A DNA stretch of 64,000 nucleotides from Prosopocoilus inquinatus (Eukaryota; Arthropoda; Insecta; Coleoptera; Lucanidae): assembly GCA_036172665.1 (NCBI GenBank), contig CM069876.1, positions 51,181,001-51,245,000 on the forward strand, in the 5' to 3' direction. Positions 1 through 11,324 of this stretch are shown piece by piece; position 1 is the stretch's first letter; the number at the start of each line of letters is the position of its first letter. A program made the translations under genes and the position numbers. The notes under the pieces were generated by a model that was given only the letters and a program-made list of their open reading frames with translations, did no database searches and had not been told where the DNA came from.

Positions 1-247
1 AAACAGTATTGCCAATTCATCAGATTTCGAAGTTCGTACCTTTTTTTTTTAAAAAGAAAATCGATTTTAACGCAAAAAATATTATTATCCCGAGATATTC
101 CGACACTTAAAACGTGAAAAGCCGTAAAAACTGTGGCACCAAATTGAAAGCGTCGTCATCAATAATTAAAAATGCCACCGTACATTTGTTTAATACCGGT
201 CATAGAGATACGGTCGAAAGCAAAAAATAAAAATAAATTGTACACAG

Positions 248-424
248 TTACAGTTTCCTGTAATTTTTCTTTCTCCAAAATGGTACTGTTTAAATACGAC
301 TTCACAGAATTTACAAAAGTTTTAAACTCGTGAAATCTGAAAGCTTTCAGAATTTTTAAGTGTTACCGGCGAAGTCGTATTTAATTTAAACAAGAAAGAA
401 AGAAAAATTACAAGAAACAGTAAT
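248..424. mobile_element. MITE, ACAGTTTCCTGTAAT family, copy 1
   Basis: The ends are inverted repeats: TTACAGTTTCCTGTAATTTT at the left and the reverse, AAATTACAAGAAACAGTAAT, at the right. Internally, a segment reading TACGACTTCAC is mirrored by GAAGTCGTATT. There is no coding capacity; the short reverse-strand open frame across it is incidental. Related copies lie at 3759-3983 and 22069-22242, and at the two ends of a 1.3 kb segment in the gcl intron. Confidence 0.7.
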
Positions 425-880
425 TGTTTACTGTTTTTTTTTTTTACTATGGACTGTAGATGAAGTTCTAGTGTATTTTTAGCGTCTGGTGTCAAACTGT
501 TACCAGTGGTTGGCGGCACTGACTATTAACGACTTCAGGCGGCTTGATAATAAATTGATTTTAACCACATTTAACTCAAACCTAATTTAAAAAAGAAATC
601 GTTTACTTACGCGTATAAAACACCCGTCATCGTCAAAAGCCCATGTTGATGCGTAGCTCCTGCGCCTCCGGCATCTTCGAACTCCAATATTATGCACTAA
701 TCACCACAATCACTTCCGCTTAAATTTTCTCGTAAAAAGTTTTATCCGCGGTAAGTTTCGAACAAAATACAAGAAACAACACGCAATATGGGAAGAAAAC
801 TAAAGAGGAACGAGCCCGCAACGCAAACATTAAGCTTTTTTCTAACTAACGATTTTCATTTCAACAATCAATAAACAAAA

Positions 881-1134
881 GATAATTAATCTCGGACCCA
901 AAACGCGTTACTCTCGACCCCGATGTGCGTTCGCCGTCTATTTTTCAAATTTAAATTTTTATTTGTGATAAATTTGGAAAAACGTTCGGTCAAAATGATA
1001 CAAATATTATTACTTGATGTTATTATTGTTACGCGCATTGCCGAATTATTGTAAATAATAATAATAATTTGAAAAATAGGTGGCAAATGCGCATCGGGTT
1101 CGAGGCTAACGCGTTTTGGGTCCGAGATTATCTG
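881..1134. mobile_element. Fold-back (long terminal inverted repeat) element
   Basis: The first 70 or so bases (ATCTCGGACCCAAAACGCGT onward) recur in reverse complement at the right end (ACGCGTTTTGGGTCCGAGAT), with a short AT-rich spacer rich in AAT repeats. This is a nearly complete palindrome of about 255 bp. No transposase is present, so it is a non-autonomous element. No second copy is seen in the window. Confidence 0.7.
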
Positions 1135-1929
1135 TTATAGAAATCAAAGCATAATTTCTAAAAGCTTATTAATATTATTAATATACCTTCATAGTCGAAA
1201 CGAGAGAAATATTATTAATTATTATTAACTGAGAAATTAATTTACAAAAATCTTGTGCCGTAATTAATGCAAGAACTGTCAAAAATGTCAAAATATAGAA
1301 TTTAGGTTATGCGAAGGTCTCGAATTCAGCCTTTTTGTTTAATATATTTTTCAAAAAGGAAGGAGGGTATTAGTGATTAATTACGAAACACAAACCGACA
1401 AATAATGTGTAACTAACCTGGAAACGGAAACAATAGTGAAATATTTGTCGATTACTAGTGACGCAGGGCTCATCGTTCCTGACGACGATTATATTTTCAT
1501 GTCTTCCAGCAATGGCCACTTCCACCGACGAATATGAAATTCAGTTTGCCAGCTACTTTAAATATACAAGCATTTTGAAGTTAATCAATTCTGACATACG
1601 GGGTGCGTAAAAAGTATTGCACCAAACGGGATTATGTAGAAACGGTTTGACATTTAAATTTGACGTTTGGGGAGCTTAAATTTTACATAAATACCCGTAT
1701 TTTCACAAGAGAGTCATTTGTTTTGCGGTACGGTGTTTGTCAGAGGAAGCCATCTTGATTTTTTTTAATGGCAAGCTAGGTTTATTTTGGTGTCATTTGA
1801 CAGGCAATTGATTTGGAAATACAGTACCGTTATTCTAAAATAACGAAGAGAATTAAAAAATCAAATTAAAACGCAGAAAAGTGAGGAATGAGCAAATAAG
1901 AGCCAACTTTTTTGTTTTTCTTTCTTTTA

Positions 1930-3273
1930 GGTGGCTTCGTTCCTCCAAATTATGGTCAAGGGGGATACAGTGCCCTAAACTACAACCCCAATTTTCCTCC
2001 AGGGTAAGTCTAGTTATGACAGGCCATGTGCTAACTACAACTTATTACAACTACAGGGTGTAACTTTCATGAGAGGCCAAACTTTAAGGGCCAGTTCCTC
2101 ACACCGAAATATGAAAAAAAGTTTATATAAACATAGGTCCGCAAACGCATAGTTTCTGAGTTATAACAAAATCAATGTGGGCAGCCACGATTTCATATTC
2201 GAAATCTCGTAACTTTCCCGAACAACTTTTCCAAATAACATTTTCGCGTACCTTGAAAAATAAAGGTACTTTACTCTTACGTCGATTCAAACATTTCGAT
2301 CTCCTCGGTATACGACGATAGATATTCAGACTTTGACAAGCGTGCTTTAGGTTTGGGAAGATGCGGGAACTTTCGTAAAGAATAAATTTTTCTGAGAAAT
2401 CGAAAACAAAAAAGTTCTCCCCTACTTTTTTCCGGACCCTGTATCTCAGAAACTATGCGTTTGCCGACGTATGTTTATATGAACTTTTTTTCATAATTCG
2501 GCGTGTGGAACTAGCCCTTGACGTTTGTCACCTCATAAAGTTACACCCTGTATAATAAATAAATTAACACAAACGAATTCGCAGTTCTTTCTGAGAATAG
2601 CCATAATAGTTATTGTTGACTGGACGGTTTACGGAAAATCCCGTCGTAAATGTGGTCGGCCGAACATGTATGTAAATACCCGTGTTGTCCACCAGTCATC
2701 AGGCATGCACGCACATCTTGCTTACCTTTAGCATTATTTTTTATTTGTTTTGCTATTTAAAGCAGCAACACGAACATGTGATAATTATTTTTTTCTGTTT
2801 AAACATTAAAAAATCCAGATTTTCGAACAAACATTTAAATTTAAATGTGATTTAATATTAGAAACCATTCATTTACTATTTGTCATCGCTGTAGGCCGTG
2901 ATTTTTAGTAATTTTTTAGTTTAGGTTGGCTATTATGTTAAACCGATCAAATTCAATTAATTAATTAATGTCAAAGAAACGTCAAACTGTGACAATTCAA
3001 ATTACCACATTTTCACCAGCTTGACATTCTCGGCACACTGCGATAATAAATAATGAAATAATATGGCCATTAGAGATATGATTCTTAATATGTAATGATT
3101 ATTGGAAATAATTTTTAAATAGCGCTACCATATTTTCTCGCTTCGGAGAAGAGGCAGGCACCGGAATTCAAGCGTCCGGAAATGCGCAAGGGCCCAAGGG
3201 TGCGTTCAGCGCCGTCTCCACATCCTCCCAAGACGGTAAAGTCCAGTACGCCGTCAAGTCGGGCAAATACTAG
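1930..3273 (+). CDS. Small Gly/Pro-rich, probably secreted protein (3' part, two exons)
   Basis: Two exons are supported. Exon 1930-2004 follows a polypyrimidine tract ending TTTTAG, reads G-F-V-P-P-N-Y-G-Q-G-G-Y-S-A-L-N-Y and ends at a GTAAGT donor. Exon 3123-3273 follows AAATAG and reads ATIFSRFGEEAGTG, then a Ser/Gly/Gln-rich tail ending KSGKY before TAG. The phases match across the intron (GG|C gives Gly). AATAAA at 3328-3333 is a likely poly(A) signal. The start codon and any signal peptide are not found, so the model is partial at the 5' end. The composition resembles small extracellular or cuticle-associated insect peptides, but I do not recognise the family. The intron contains a TA-flanked MITE (2052-2552). 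Confidence 0.6.
2052..2552. mobile_element. TA-flanked MITE with CAGGGTGTAACTTT termini, copy 1
   Basis: It starts TACAGGGTGTAACTTTCATG and ends ATAAAGTTACACCCTGTA, giving 14-base terminal inverted repeats flanked by TA on both sides, as expected of Tc1/mariner-type target duplications. The interior is closely similar throughout to 22791-23293. No open frame is credible; the short frame beginning at 2525 is incidental. It sits within the intron 2005-3122. Confidence 0.8.
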
Positions 3274-4700
3274 AGCAGATCGATTCGTTTTCAAACAAAA
3301 GAAGTATTCAGCTGTTCGTTTTCCATAAATAAAAATTATTTTAGAATTGCAGTCGTTTTAGTTTTCCCCCCTCTTTTGTTTTGTCCTTCCAATTGAGAAA
3401 AGTGATCACGTGATTCGATCTGACCACTTCAACCGTTCACTTACCGCAGCCTAAAAGGTGCTTTCTTTCGCTTAAAAGTTTGAATCGTGTTTCGAATAGT
3501 TCGGACCTGAATTTCGTAGTTGTTGCAACAAAACACCTGACTTGAATTCCTGATTAACAGTTCATTTGTAAGTTACCATAATTTAATCCAAATAAGTTTT
3601 AAAAGCTTCAAAGAAAAGAATGTCTGTTTTTAAATCAAAACACGTTTGGATCACGATTTTGGGAGCGAAAGTAAGCACTTTAAATGTCTTTATGATATAT
3701 GTCAAATCGTGACAATTCAAGTCAGATGTGATTACACGAAAGCAATAAATAATAGGCAATTACAGTTTTTTATAATTTTTCTTTTCTCCAGAACGCCACT
3801 GTTTAAACACGGCCGTTGATTGAAACCTCAATAAATACTTCAATTAACGATACGACTTCACCGCTGACATTTAACAATTTTGAAAGCTTTCAGATTGGCT
3901 AAGCTCAAAACTTCTAAAAACTCTGTGAAATCGTATTTGAACTGTCACGCTTTGACGAAAGAAAACTCACAGGAAACTGTAATTGTGTATCGTTTTTTGC
4001 TCTCTAGAAGATAGTCTTGGAAAATTGCAATAGATGTCTCTAAGTTTTGGAATCGGAATATTTTACATACTTCTTTTTTTGATGCTTTTGGTTCTTATTT
4101 TCAAAGAATGTCTTAATTAAAGCATTTTCGCAAGCCAGAAAGTTGACAGAATGAGAATAATTAATAAATATAGGCTGTGTTAAGTCAACGGTGATACTTA
4201 AAGCACGCAGTCTACTTAACTCAGCCAAAAAGTACTTTGGAATAATGTCCTTGAGCTTTGCTTTGCATTTTAACCGTTTTCTTTTTCTTTTTAGAAAAAT
4301 TGAATTAAATGTCAACATTTCGCCGTGTTTGAGAGTTTCTACAGGACGAGCAACAAATCAATTGAAAGTGACTTTAGAGTTTAAAAGCGCTGTCGTTTTC
4401 CTAAAATTTAAATTAAATATTCGTAAGTAAATGAAAGTGAAAGTACTACTTATTTCAGTAGTTCAAATGAGTCGTAGCACCGAGCGACGCCTTGCGTTTC
4501 TTTTTTTGATCGCGCGCCCTCTAAGGACTCGAAGCGAACGAAAATGGCGGCTAAAGAAAATGACACCGACCTGTCAATTTGTCGGCTTCGCGTTTGATTT
4601 TTTCAGAATGTGCGAGCTTCCCCTAAATAAATAAATAAGTCTCGGCGTGTTTTCGTTGATCGCGATTCAATCTCGGACGGCGAGGTTAGGAAGCGGAAGG
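3274..4700. other. Intergenic region with MITE and ZAD gene upstream sequence
   Basis: The region contains the poly(A) signal of the preceding gene (3328), a MITE copy (3759-3983), and the presumed promoter and 5' UTR of the zinc-finger gene that starts at 4701. Short open frames on both strands between 4040 and 4634 have no protein-like composition, no splice support and no start context; I see no gene in them. Confidence 0.5.
3759..3983. mobile_element. MITE, ACAGTTTCCTGTAAT family, copy 2
   Basis: The left end is AATTACAGTTTTTTATAATT and the right end ACAGGAAACTGTAATTG, an inverted pair. It shares the internal CTGTTTAAA and AAATCGTATTTGAACTG blocks with copies 1 and 3. It is non-coding. 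Confidence 0.65.
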
Positions 4701-7700
4701 ATGGAAGCCGAGGACCTGTGCAGGATATGCGATAAACCGTCGGCGAAAATGTTTGACATCTTCGATAAAAATGCCGATGGTAAACAAATCTTGAAACTGA
4801 TAAGGGAGAGCCTGCCGGTCGTCGTGAGTATTCCGCAACGTTTTTATTTTCTTTCTTTTTTTTTGGGGGGGTTGCTGCTCGTGTTTCAATTTTAATTTTG
4901 TTTGTATACAACAGATATTTAGGCGAGATCCCCTGTCCAAACGGATTTGCGAAGGGTGTTACGAGAATATCAGGCGGGTACACGCTTTTCGAAGGGCAAG
5001 TCTCGACATAGTTAATAAACAACGGGAAAGGTTAAGACTTTTACAAAACGAAGATGTTCTGCTCTACCTTGACACGGTTAACTCCACTGATCAGGTTAGT
5101 TTTTATCAAATAACCTAAATAAACCAACAGATAATTTGATTTCAAAATTACAGATGCATGAGTGATTTGCAAATCAAATTATTCGTTTGAGTTTTAAAAT
5201 CCATTCCCTGCTTATTCACTTCTGTATTTTTATCTTCATTTCTTATTCTATGGTAATATTATAGCATTTTCCACTGGCTGCACTTGCACCATCTCGTTTT
5301 ATTAAATAAAGCTGAACTGAGATGGAAATACAATCAGTGTACATTAGTGCAGCCGGTGGAAAACGCTAAAAGAAGGAGTATTTGAAAATTGTTTGCGTTT
5401 AGATTTATTCATGGCATACATTCTTTTCCTTACAGAATGAACTGTGGATGTTCTCGTCGCCGATTAAAAAAGACATGGGCAGCATCCACCTGTGCCACAA
5501 GTGTAAAGCGGAATCTCCGCTTCCACTGGTCCCACCTCCACCACCCCAACCTGGAAAACCCTTCCGAAAATACAAAGAGGCAGTTAGGAAATCGGAACGT
5601 TCTCTGACAACGGTGCACGTGAACGGTTACGGCGGAAACGATGACCCAATAGATCTAGACGCGGAAGAAACCACGCAAAACGTCAGTAAAAAGGAGGCGT
5701 CGTTGCCGATGAAACGGTTGCACAAGGCGTCGCATACTTACGGCTCGTTTCCGAAGCGACAGCGCATCATGGGCCCCAAATCGAAGACGCAGCCGTTCAT
5801 CCGGACGTTCTATCGAAAGGTGGCCGTCTACAACCCCCTGAGTTTGTTGATGTGCTGCGTTAACGTCGTCAACAAGCAGAACCTACCCAACGCAGATTGT
5901 AAGAGCTGCGAACGCTCTGAGAAGTTGCTGGAGACTTACGAGTACATCTGCGAGTACTGTTTGAAGGAGTTCGGGGATGTGAAAAAGCTCGCGGAGCACG
6001 AACTGGAACACATCGCCTTGAAAGTGGATAGGGTGGATAATTTAGAGATATGGAGCAGCTCGATAGAAGGGGCCCCGGTGCGTAATAAGTGGCTGCGCGA
6101 GAACAACGAGAAGACTGCCGCGTGGCAGGATTTCGATGATGTTGTCGAGGTCGCCGCGAACGAGGAAGAGGAGGAGGAGGACGACGATCAGAATTTGCTG
6201 ATGCCGCTCGTCGAGACGGATAACGAAGTTAAAGGTGAGATTATTTTAGTTGATGGCAAGCCGACTGTCAATGGCGTCCCCTTGTCCGACATACCCAAAA
6301 CCGAGCGCAGGCTCTACTACAATCGAACTTACAATCTAAACGGTGTGAAGCGCAAGTTCTGCCCGCTGTGTCGCTACACTTTCAAAGACAATTGGGCGAT
6401 TGAGTTGCATTATTTTTCGAGTGCGTGTTATTATACCTGCCGGTTTTGCGGCATACGCTTTAACAAGCAGAGGGCGCAGTTCGATGAACACAATAATCAA
6501 CATATCGAGTTCGGGGACGTGATGACGGATAAGGTTTTCGCCGCCAGGAAAAAGAACGACCCGATTCCGAAAGTTCTGTGCGAGACTAGATCGACCGCGC
6601 GACAGCAAACTAACTACACCACATCCAACAACGCGGTTGCCCCTGCGCAACCGCAGAAGGTTTACCCGAAAATCAAGCCGCTGAAGATGAAACAGCTGTT
6701 GGAGAAGAGCAACATGTCGGTGAAGACAACGCTGGATGCGTATAACGACTCGAATAATGCAGAGAGCAAGCAGAACCAGGCTTACTTCTGCCGGAAATGC
6801 TTCAAAGTCTTTTTCAAGTTGGACGAGTTCAACAGTCACGTCAGTAACTGCTCGGAGTATCCCGAGTCGGATCCCCGCGAGGTTAATTACAGAGGGGAAG
6901 AGGAGAAGTACGAGCCCCCGAGGAAATACCAGAGGCATCAAAGAGCGAGCCCGACGAATTCACGCAGCGATGAATCATTCTCTTCAACCGGCAGGCCGAT
7001 TAGGAACTGTGTCAAGGATGTGACCTATCGGGATTCGCTTGATTTGGACGTCGAAGGAGAAGAGGAGGAGGAAGAAGACGTGTCTAATTCGGGCGCGCCC
7101 TTCAAGGGAATCGAGTGCGGCTTGTGCAGTGCTGTGTTTCCGACCATACCATCCCGGAACAGTCACATGCGGATACACAAGAACGGCTTCAAGTTGGCCT
7201 CGAAGAGCCATGCCATTTTCAAACAGCACAAATCAATCAACATCGCGCAGAAAGTAATGAACGCCTACCACCAGCAGAATAATTACTCGGATGGCGCGTC
7301 TTATTCCAAGTACGACCCCGACATCCCCATCAAGCAGGAACCCCTGGAGCCCCTCGTTGAAATCCACGAAAGCAATTCGGTGCATGACATTCCCAGCTCG
7401 ATCGGAGCCGTCAGCATAACCCCCATACCGAATAAAATGCAGAAGACGAACATCAACCCGGATATAATGAAGCTGGTGCAGAGCAACCCGAATATTACCA
7501 TTCGCAGCATGCATCAGTCCTCCGAATCTCCCATGTCCGACAACAATCAAATGGACGACAGCGTCAGGTCTTACAAGTGCTCGAGTTGCTCGAAGATGTT
7601 CAGCAATAAATCCAACCTGTACTTTCACAAGAAGAATCACTGCGAGGGCTCGCGCTATCCGTGCCCGTTTTGCAAGAAACGCTTCGGCACCGAAGCCGCC

Positions 7701-7736
7701 TACAGTTCGCACATTTTCTACAGCCACCCCGAGTAA
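4701..7736 (+). CDS. ZAD-domain C2H2 zinc-finger protein (867 aa)
   Basis: Probable nuclear DNA-binding regulator. Exons are 4701-4823, 4915-5094 and 5436-7736, all joined in phase 0. The N-terminus carries the zinc-finger-associated domain found in arthropods: CRIC at residues 7-10 and CEGC near residue 53 supply the two CxxC pairs. The large third exon encodes dispersed rather than tandem C2H2 fingers, beginning near residues 270 (YICEYC), 408 (KFCPLC), 434 (YTCRFC), 551 (YFCRKC), 660 (IECGLC), 814 (YKCSSC) and 842 (YPCPFC). Acidic stretches (EEEEEEDDD near 235 and a second near 640) separate them. ATG 4701 gives the complete ZAD and is the first in-frame ATG. ZAD proteins dimerise through this domain. 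AATAAA signals follow from 7916. I cannot assign a one-to-one orthologue, since the family expands rapidly in insects. Confidence 0.9.
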
Positions 7737-8960
7737 AACAATTCGAAGAGACGAATGCACTGTGTTTCATATTGAAGCCTGTAAATACTAGATGAGCGAC
7801 AGTATTTATTTATTTTTTTATACACACCATAGCGCAACCTATTATACGTATTCTTCTGTAGACCTCGTCGTTCGTGAGACTGTCGACGCTGAAGGACGGA
7901 AGCGGATCGAGAAAAAATAAAATAAAATAAAAACAAAGTGCCTCTGGAACTCCTCGTCTCTCCGAAGCTTATTTCACCTCGTGGGCAGAGCTTTGAAATT
8001 TCAATAAAAATAAAATAAAAGGAAATCCTGCTCGCTGTTCCGAGTTGGCAGTCTTGCGCGAGCCATAATAATAATAATAATAAACGTGCAAAGAGTAAAT
8101 TTAATATGAGACACACTGCATGGAACTTTATTGTAAAAGAAGAAAGTACAACTTGCCAGAACTTTTTTTTTTGTGTACCTACTAAAGCGTCGCTTTCTTT
8201 TGGAATTAGTGCATGCATGATTCAAAGCAATCATTCTCTTCTGAATTAAATTAAAAAATTTTTACACGCGTGGGTTAATTTATTAATTTAATTTGCGAGT
8301 GCGGTGAGTAGTCTGAAATTTTTTAAACAATTAATGAATAATGCGCGATGTGTTGTTCCTTCAAATGATTTTTTTTTTTTTGGGGGGACTTTAGATGATG
8401 ATGATGATGTGCACTTAAATCGATGTCTCAGTGAAAAACTTAGGTCTGTATTAAAATTTGTCGTGTACATATTATGATTTTTTCTTCTCACTCTCTCTTT
8501 TTAATTAGGATCTAAAATGCTTGGATTTTGTGAAACCTTTTCGCGAAATTCACTTTGAAATGTGTTTTCGGGTTTTTCTGAAACACGTATTCGTATTTTT
8601 CCGTAATTTTACGCTATTTTTACGACTTATTTTTCTTCTTACTTAAAATATTTATTTGTGTTTTCGTAAAAAGAACGAAACTCCAACGTACAAAATTCAA
8701 TCTGGACGGTCTTTAAAGGTATCCTTTAGGTTTAATTATTTTAAATTGCACGCGGGATCGAGAATTATTTTTTTTTAATTCGAGAATTCAAAAACTAAAT
8801 ACACTTGCAAAGATCGTGTTTAAAATGTTTTCATCGCAGGTTCTCGAATCGAGCTTGAGTTTTGTAACTTTCGATCTTTGAAAAAAAGGTTGAATTTTGT
8901 ACGTCTTTATTTAATCAATTCGATCGCACCCTATCACGTAAGATGTAAACGTTCTTTAAT
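7737..8960. other. 3' UTR and intergenic region after the ZAD gene
   Basis: AU-rich sequence with AATAAA-type signals near 7916 and 8003, short ATA and GAT microsatellites (about 8066-8084 and 8395-8409), and no credible coding segment. Reverse-strand open frames at 7718-8491 are low-complexity and not supported. Confidence 0.5.
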
Positions 8961-10124
8961 CAGGGTTCCCACTTTATTTTTTTTCTCCTGAATTTTGCGA
9001 ATAAATGCCCAAAAATTGATAATTAATTATTTTTTTTTTATTATCACGTGGATTAGGAGGAGAGAAATGTTGGATTACTTTTAAAAATGATAAATAATTA
9101 ATTTTAATAACATCATTTCGCTAAAAAAAAAAATACTTTTCAGGAAACAAAGTCTAAGTGTAGGCAACCAAGTTAACACAGGCGTGTTTGCACGGTTGCC
9201 TACATCGAAGACCTCGAGAATAATTTTTGTTTGTTAAAAAATAGTAAATTTTTTCAATATTCACGTATATTATGCGATTCTCCGAGTTTTTTTTTTAATA
9301 TTAAAAAAAAATTCCAATTAAATTTTTTTAATTTTTAAACAAAAAAAAAACTTTGGACTATTACGAATAGATGCACAAAAATCGGTGGTTAATTTTTTTT
9401 TATTATCACGTGTATTATGGAGAGAAAATTCTCGAGTAACGTTTAAAAATGATAAATAATTAATTTTAATAACATGTCTGTTCGTTAAAAAAATATTTTT
9501 TTAAGAAAGGAAAAGTCTAAGTGTAGGCAACCAGATTAACACGCAAGCCTATATCGAGGACCACAAGAATTATTCTTTTGTGTTAAGAAATGGTTAACTT
9601 TTTCAAAGTTCATTTAGATTATGCGATTTTCGTATGTTTTTTTTTTTAGAATATTTGAAACAACTTTCCGATTTTAAAAAAACAAATTAAAAATTTTTGA
9701 ACAAAAAAAAAGCTTTGGACTATTGACTAATGCGAATGGATCCACAAAAGTCTGTGATTAATCACTTGTATTACGAAGAGAGAATTGTCGAATTACTTTA
9801 AAAAAAACATAAATAATCGATTTTAATAATGTGTGTTTATTAAAAAAAAATAATTAAGAAAATTTAAGAGTAGGCAACCAGATTAACACATAGGCGTTTG
9901 CTCGGTTGCCTACATCGAAGATCTCAAGAATAATTTGTTGTTTTGTTAAAAAAATGATAAATTTTTCACAATTCACATAGATTAGGCAATTCTCTTTGTT
10001 TTTTCTTAATATTTGAAACAATTTTCCAATTTCAGGAAACAAATTAGTAGTCACGATTTCCAGATTTTCAAATTAACTGCATTACAATCAATTCTTTGAC
10101 TTTTCCCAGTGAGTGGGACCCCTG
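8961..10124. mobile_element. Composite TIR element with three tandem TAGGCAACC hairpin modules
   Basis: The left end is CAGGGTTCCCACT (8961) and the right end is CCCAGTGAGTGGGACCCCTG (10124), inverted repeats of each other. Inside are three successive modules of about 350 bp. Each carries AAATGATAAATAATTAATTT-like sequence, then TAGGCAACC with its partner GGTTGCCTAC, then CATCGAAGA and TTTCAATATTCAC-like tails. The hairpin cores are at 9158-9204, 9521-9555 (right arm decayed) and 9871-9914. No open frame of transposase size is present, so it is a non-autonomous element enlarged by internal tandem duplication. CAGGG termini are common in hAT elements, but I could not see a clean 8-bp target duplication. 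Confidence 0.75.
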
Positions 10125-10848
10125 TTTATGGAACGCACCATACTTTCTCATAACTAATTTATCTTAACGGTGTCTTAATAATTGCAAGGTGCCGAGGTAA
10201 ATTGTTTATTTAGCAGCCACCCTTTCGGAGATCAACCGCTGCTCATCATGTACATTACATTTTATTTTCGTTCTTTTCTGAAAGCGTCAAGAAGAAACCA
10301 TCTGCAAACAAAACTACTATTTTTAGTTTCGTCTCGTCTCGTTTGTATCGTCCTACCTTTACAGAATAGCGATGTGTTAGTTAATTATTATATTATGTTT
10401 GTGTGTTGTGTCCTTTCGATCATAGAGCCTCGCCCCCATCCACCCTCTCATTCTCACTACTCCTTCCCCCCGGTTTCTACACGTATTGTAAAAAGTTTGA
10501 CTTATATTTTTAAGAGCGCAAAACCACACATCTGTAACTCTCTTAGGTATACACTAGCGTATTTAAATTTAACAGGTATTATGTATATTTGTATTAGTCT
10601 GTAAGGATAAGAAATTACTATAAACAAATCTACATGAAATTTATTATAAATAGCCTTAGGTTAGGTTTTATAATTTTAGTTTGTAATAGAGGTCACACTC
10701 ACGTTTTATGATGATGATGTTGATGATGATGATGATGAGAAGACAACACTTGTACATAATTCCATGTTGTAGATTTTAAGCGTCAGTAATAATAATAATA
10801 ATAATGATAATTTACATAAGTAAACCGTTCGTTTTAATTATTATTTCG
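10125..10848. other. Intergenic region / 3' flank of the 138-aa gene
   Basis: A forward open frame of 140 codons at 10182-10604 has unbiased, Phe/Tyr/Ser-rich composition and no homology I recognise, so it is not called. A GAT-rich microsatellite lies at 10708-10738 and an AAT repeat at about 10786-10807. Confidence 0.4.
10708..10738. repeat. GAT/ATG microsatellite
   Basis: Imperfect run of ATG/GAT trinucleotides in the 3' flank of the reverse-strand 138-aa gene. Confidence 0.85.
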
Positions 10849-11324
10849 TTAGTAATAATCGGCCAAGTAAGATTGGGCGTTGTGCTGACAGTAATGTCGC
10901 TTCTGGTTCCGGTAGAAGCTGTCTATGGTGTAGGTCCTCGGAGCTGGCTTCGGTGTGGCCAACACGATGCTGCTGCGAAGGTGAAGCTCCGGATACTTTC
11001 GACGCTCAGACCTCACACCGTCTAATTGGGGCAATCCGAATATGTCGCAGCCAGAATCTGGGTATCCTAAAAAAAAACGCTAATTATAATAACAATGAAG
11101 ACGAGCTATGTAAATGAAAGCTTACTGCTGCGGTGGGGCTCTAATTGTTCTAATTGCTTGGGTTTCTTCGTGGAGAAATCTGCACCGAAATAATTGGAAC
11201 GGTTGTAATTAAAAAATCCTGCGTGTCGTTGTAATTTCTGTCGCTGTGATTTTTGTGCTTGCGTTTTCGATCTGCCTTTCCTTGATAGTTGGAAGCAAGG
11301 GCACTCCGAGTCCAACTCGGTCAT
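10849..11324 (-). CDS. Two-exon orphan gene, basic 138-aa protein
   Basis: Exon 1 is 11324-11126, starting MTELDSECPCFQLSRKGRSK and ending at a GTAAGC donor. Exon 2 is 11066-10849, following a TTTTTTTAG acceptor. Phase 1 joins A|GA to Arg and both exons stay open, giving 417 nt including TAA. The protein is basic and polar: Lys/Arg/Gln-rich near residues 15-35, then NYNRSNYFGADFS, a central RYPDSGCDIFGLPQLDG, and a Tyr/Gln-rich end (SYLADYY). There is no signal peptide or membrane segment. The composition and clean splice sites are gene-like, but I do not recognise a family. The upstream codon TTG at 11336 is in frame but is not an ATG, so MTEL was chosen as the start. A further 5' exon is possible. 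Confidence 0.6.

Larger units (their letters stand above)
1..1929. other. Left-edge non-coding region
   Basis: No exon with convincing coding content is seen. The region holds one copy of the ACAGTTTCCTG MITE (248-424), a fold-back element (881-1134) and AT-rich filler. The 5' exon(s) of the gene ending at 3273 should lie here or left of the window, but I could not place them. Confidence 0.5.

Noticed and set aside
617..705. Reverse-strand exon-like stretch reading EFEDAGGAGATHQHG ending at a GTAAGT donor
   Set aside because: A single short segment with no start context and no partner exon found; could be chance or a 5' UTR.
6336..6941. Reverse-strand 201-codon frame
   Set aside because: It is the antisense shadow of the ZAD zinc-finger coding exon.
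8961..10124. CRISPR-like array of palindromic repeats
   Set aside because: Eukaryotic genome, irregular spacing of hundreds of bases, similar sequence between repeats, transposon-type ends and no cas genes.
10182..10604. Forward 140-codon open frame
   Set aside because: Composition follows the AT-rich background, no splice or start support, and it begins beside a transposon end.
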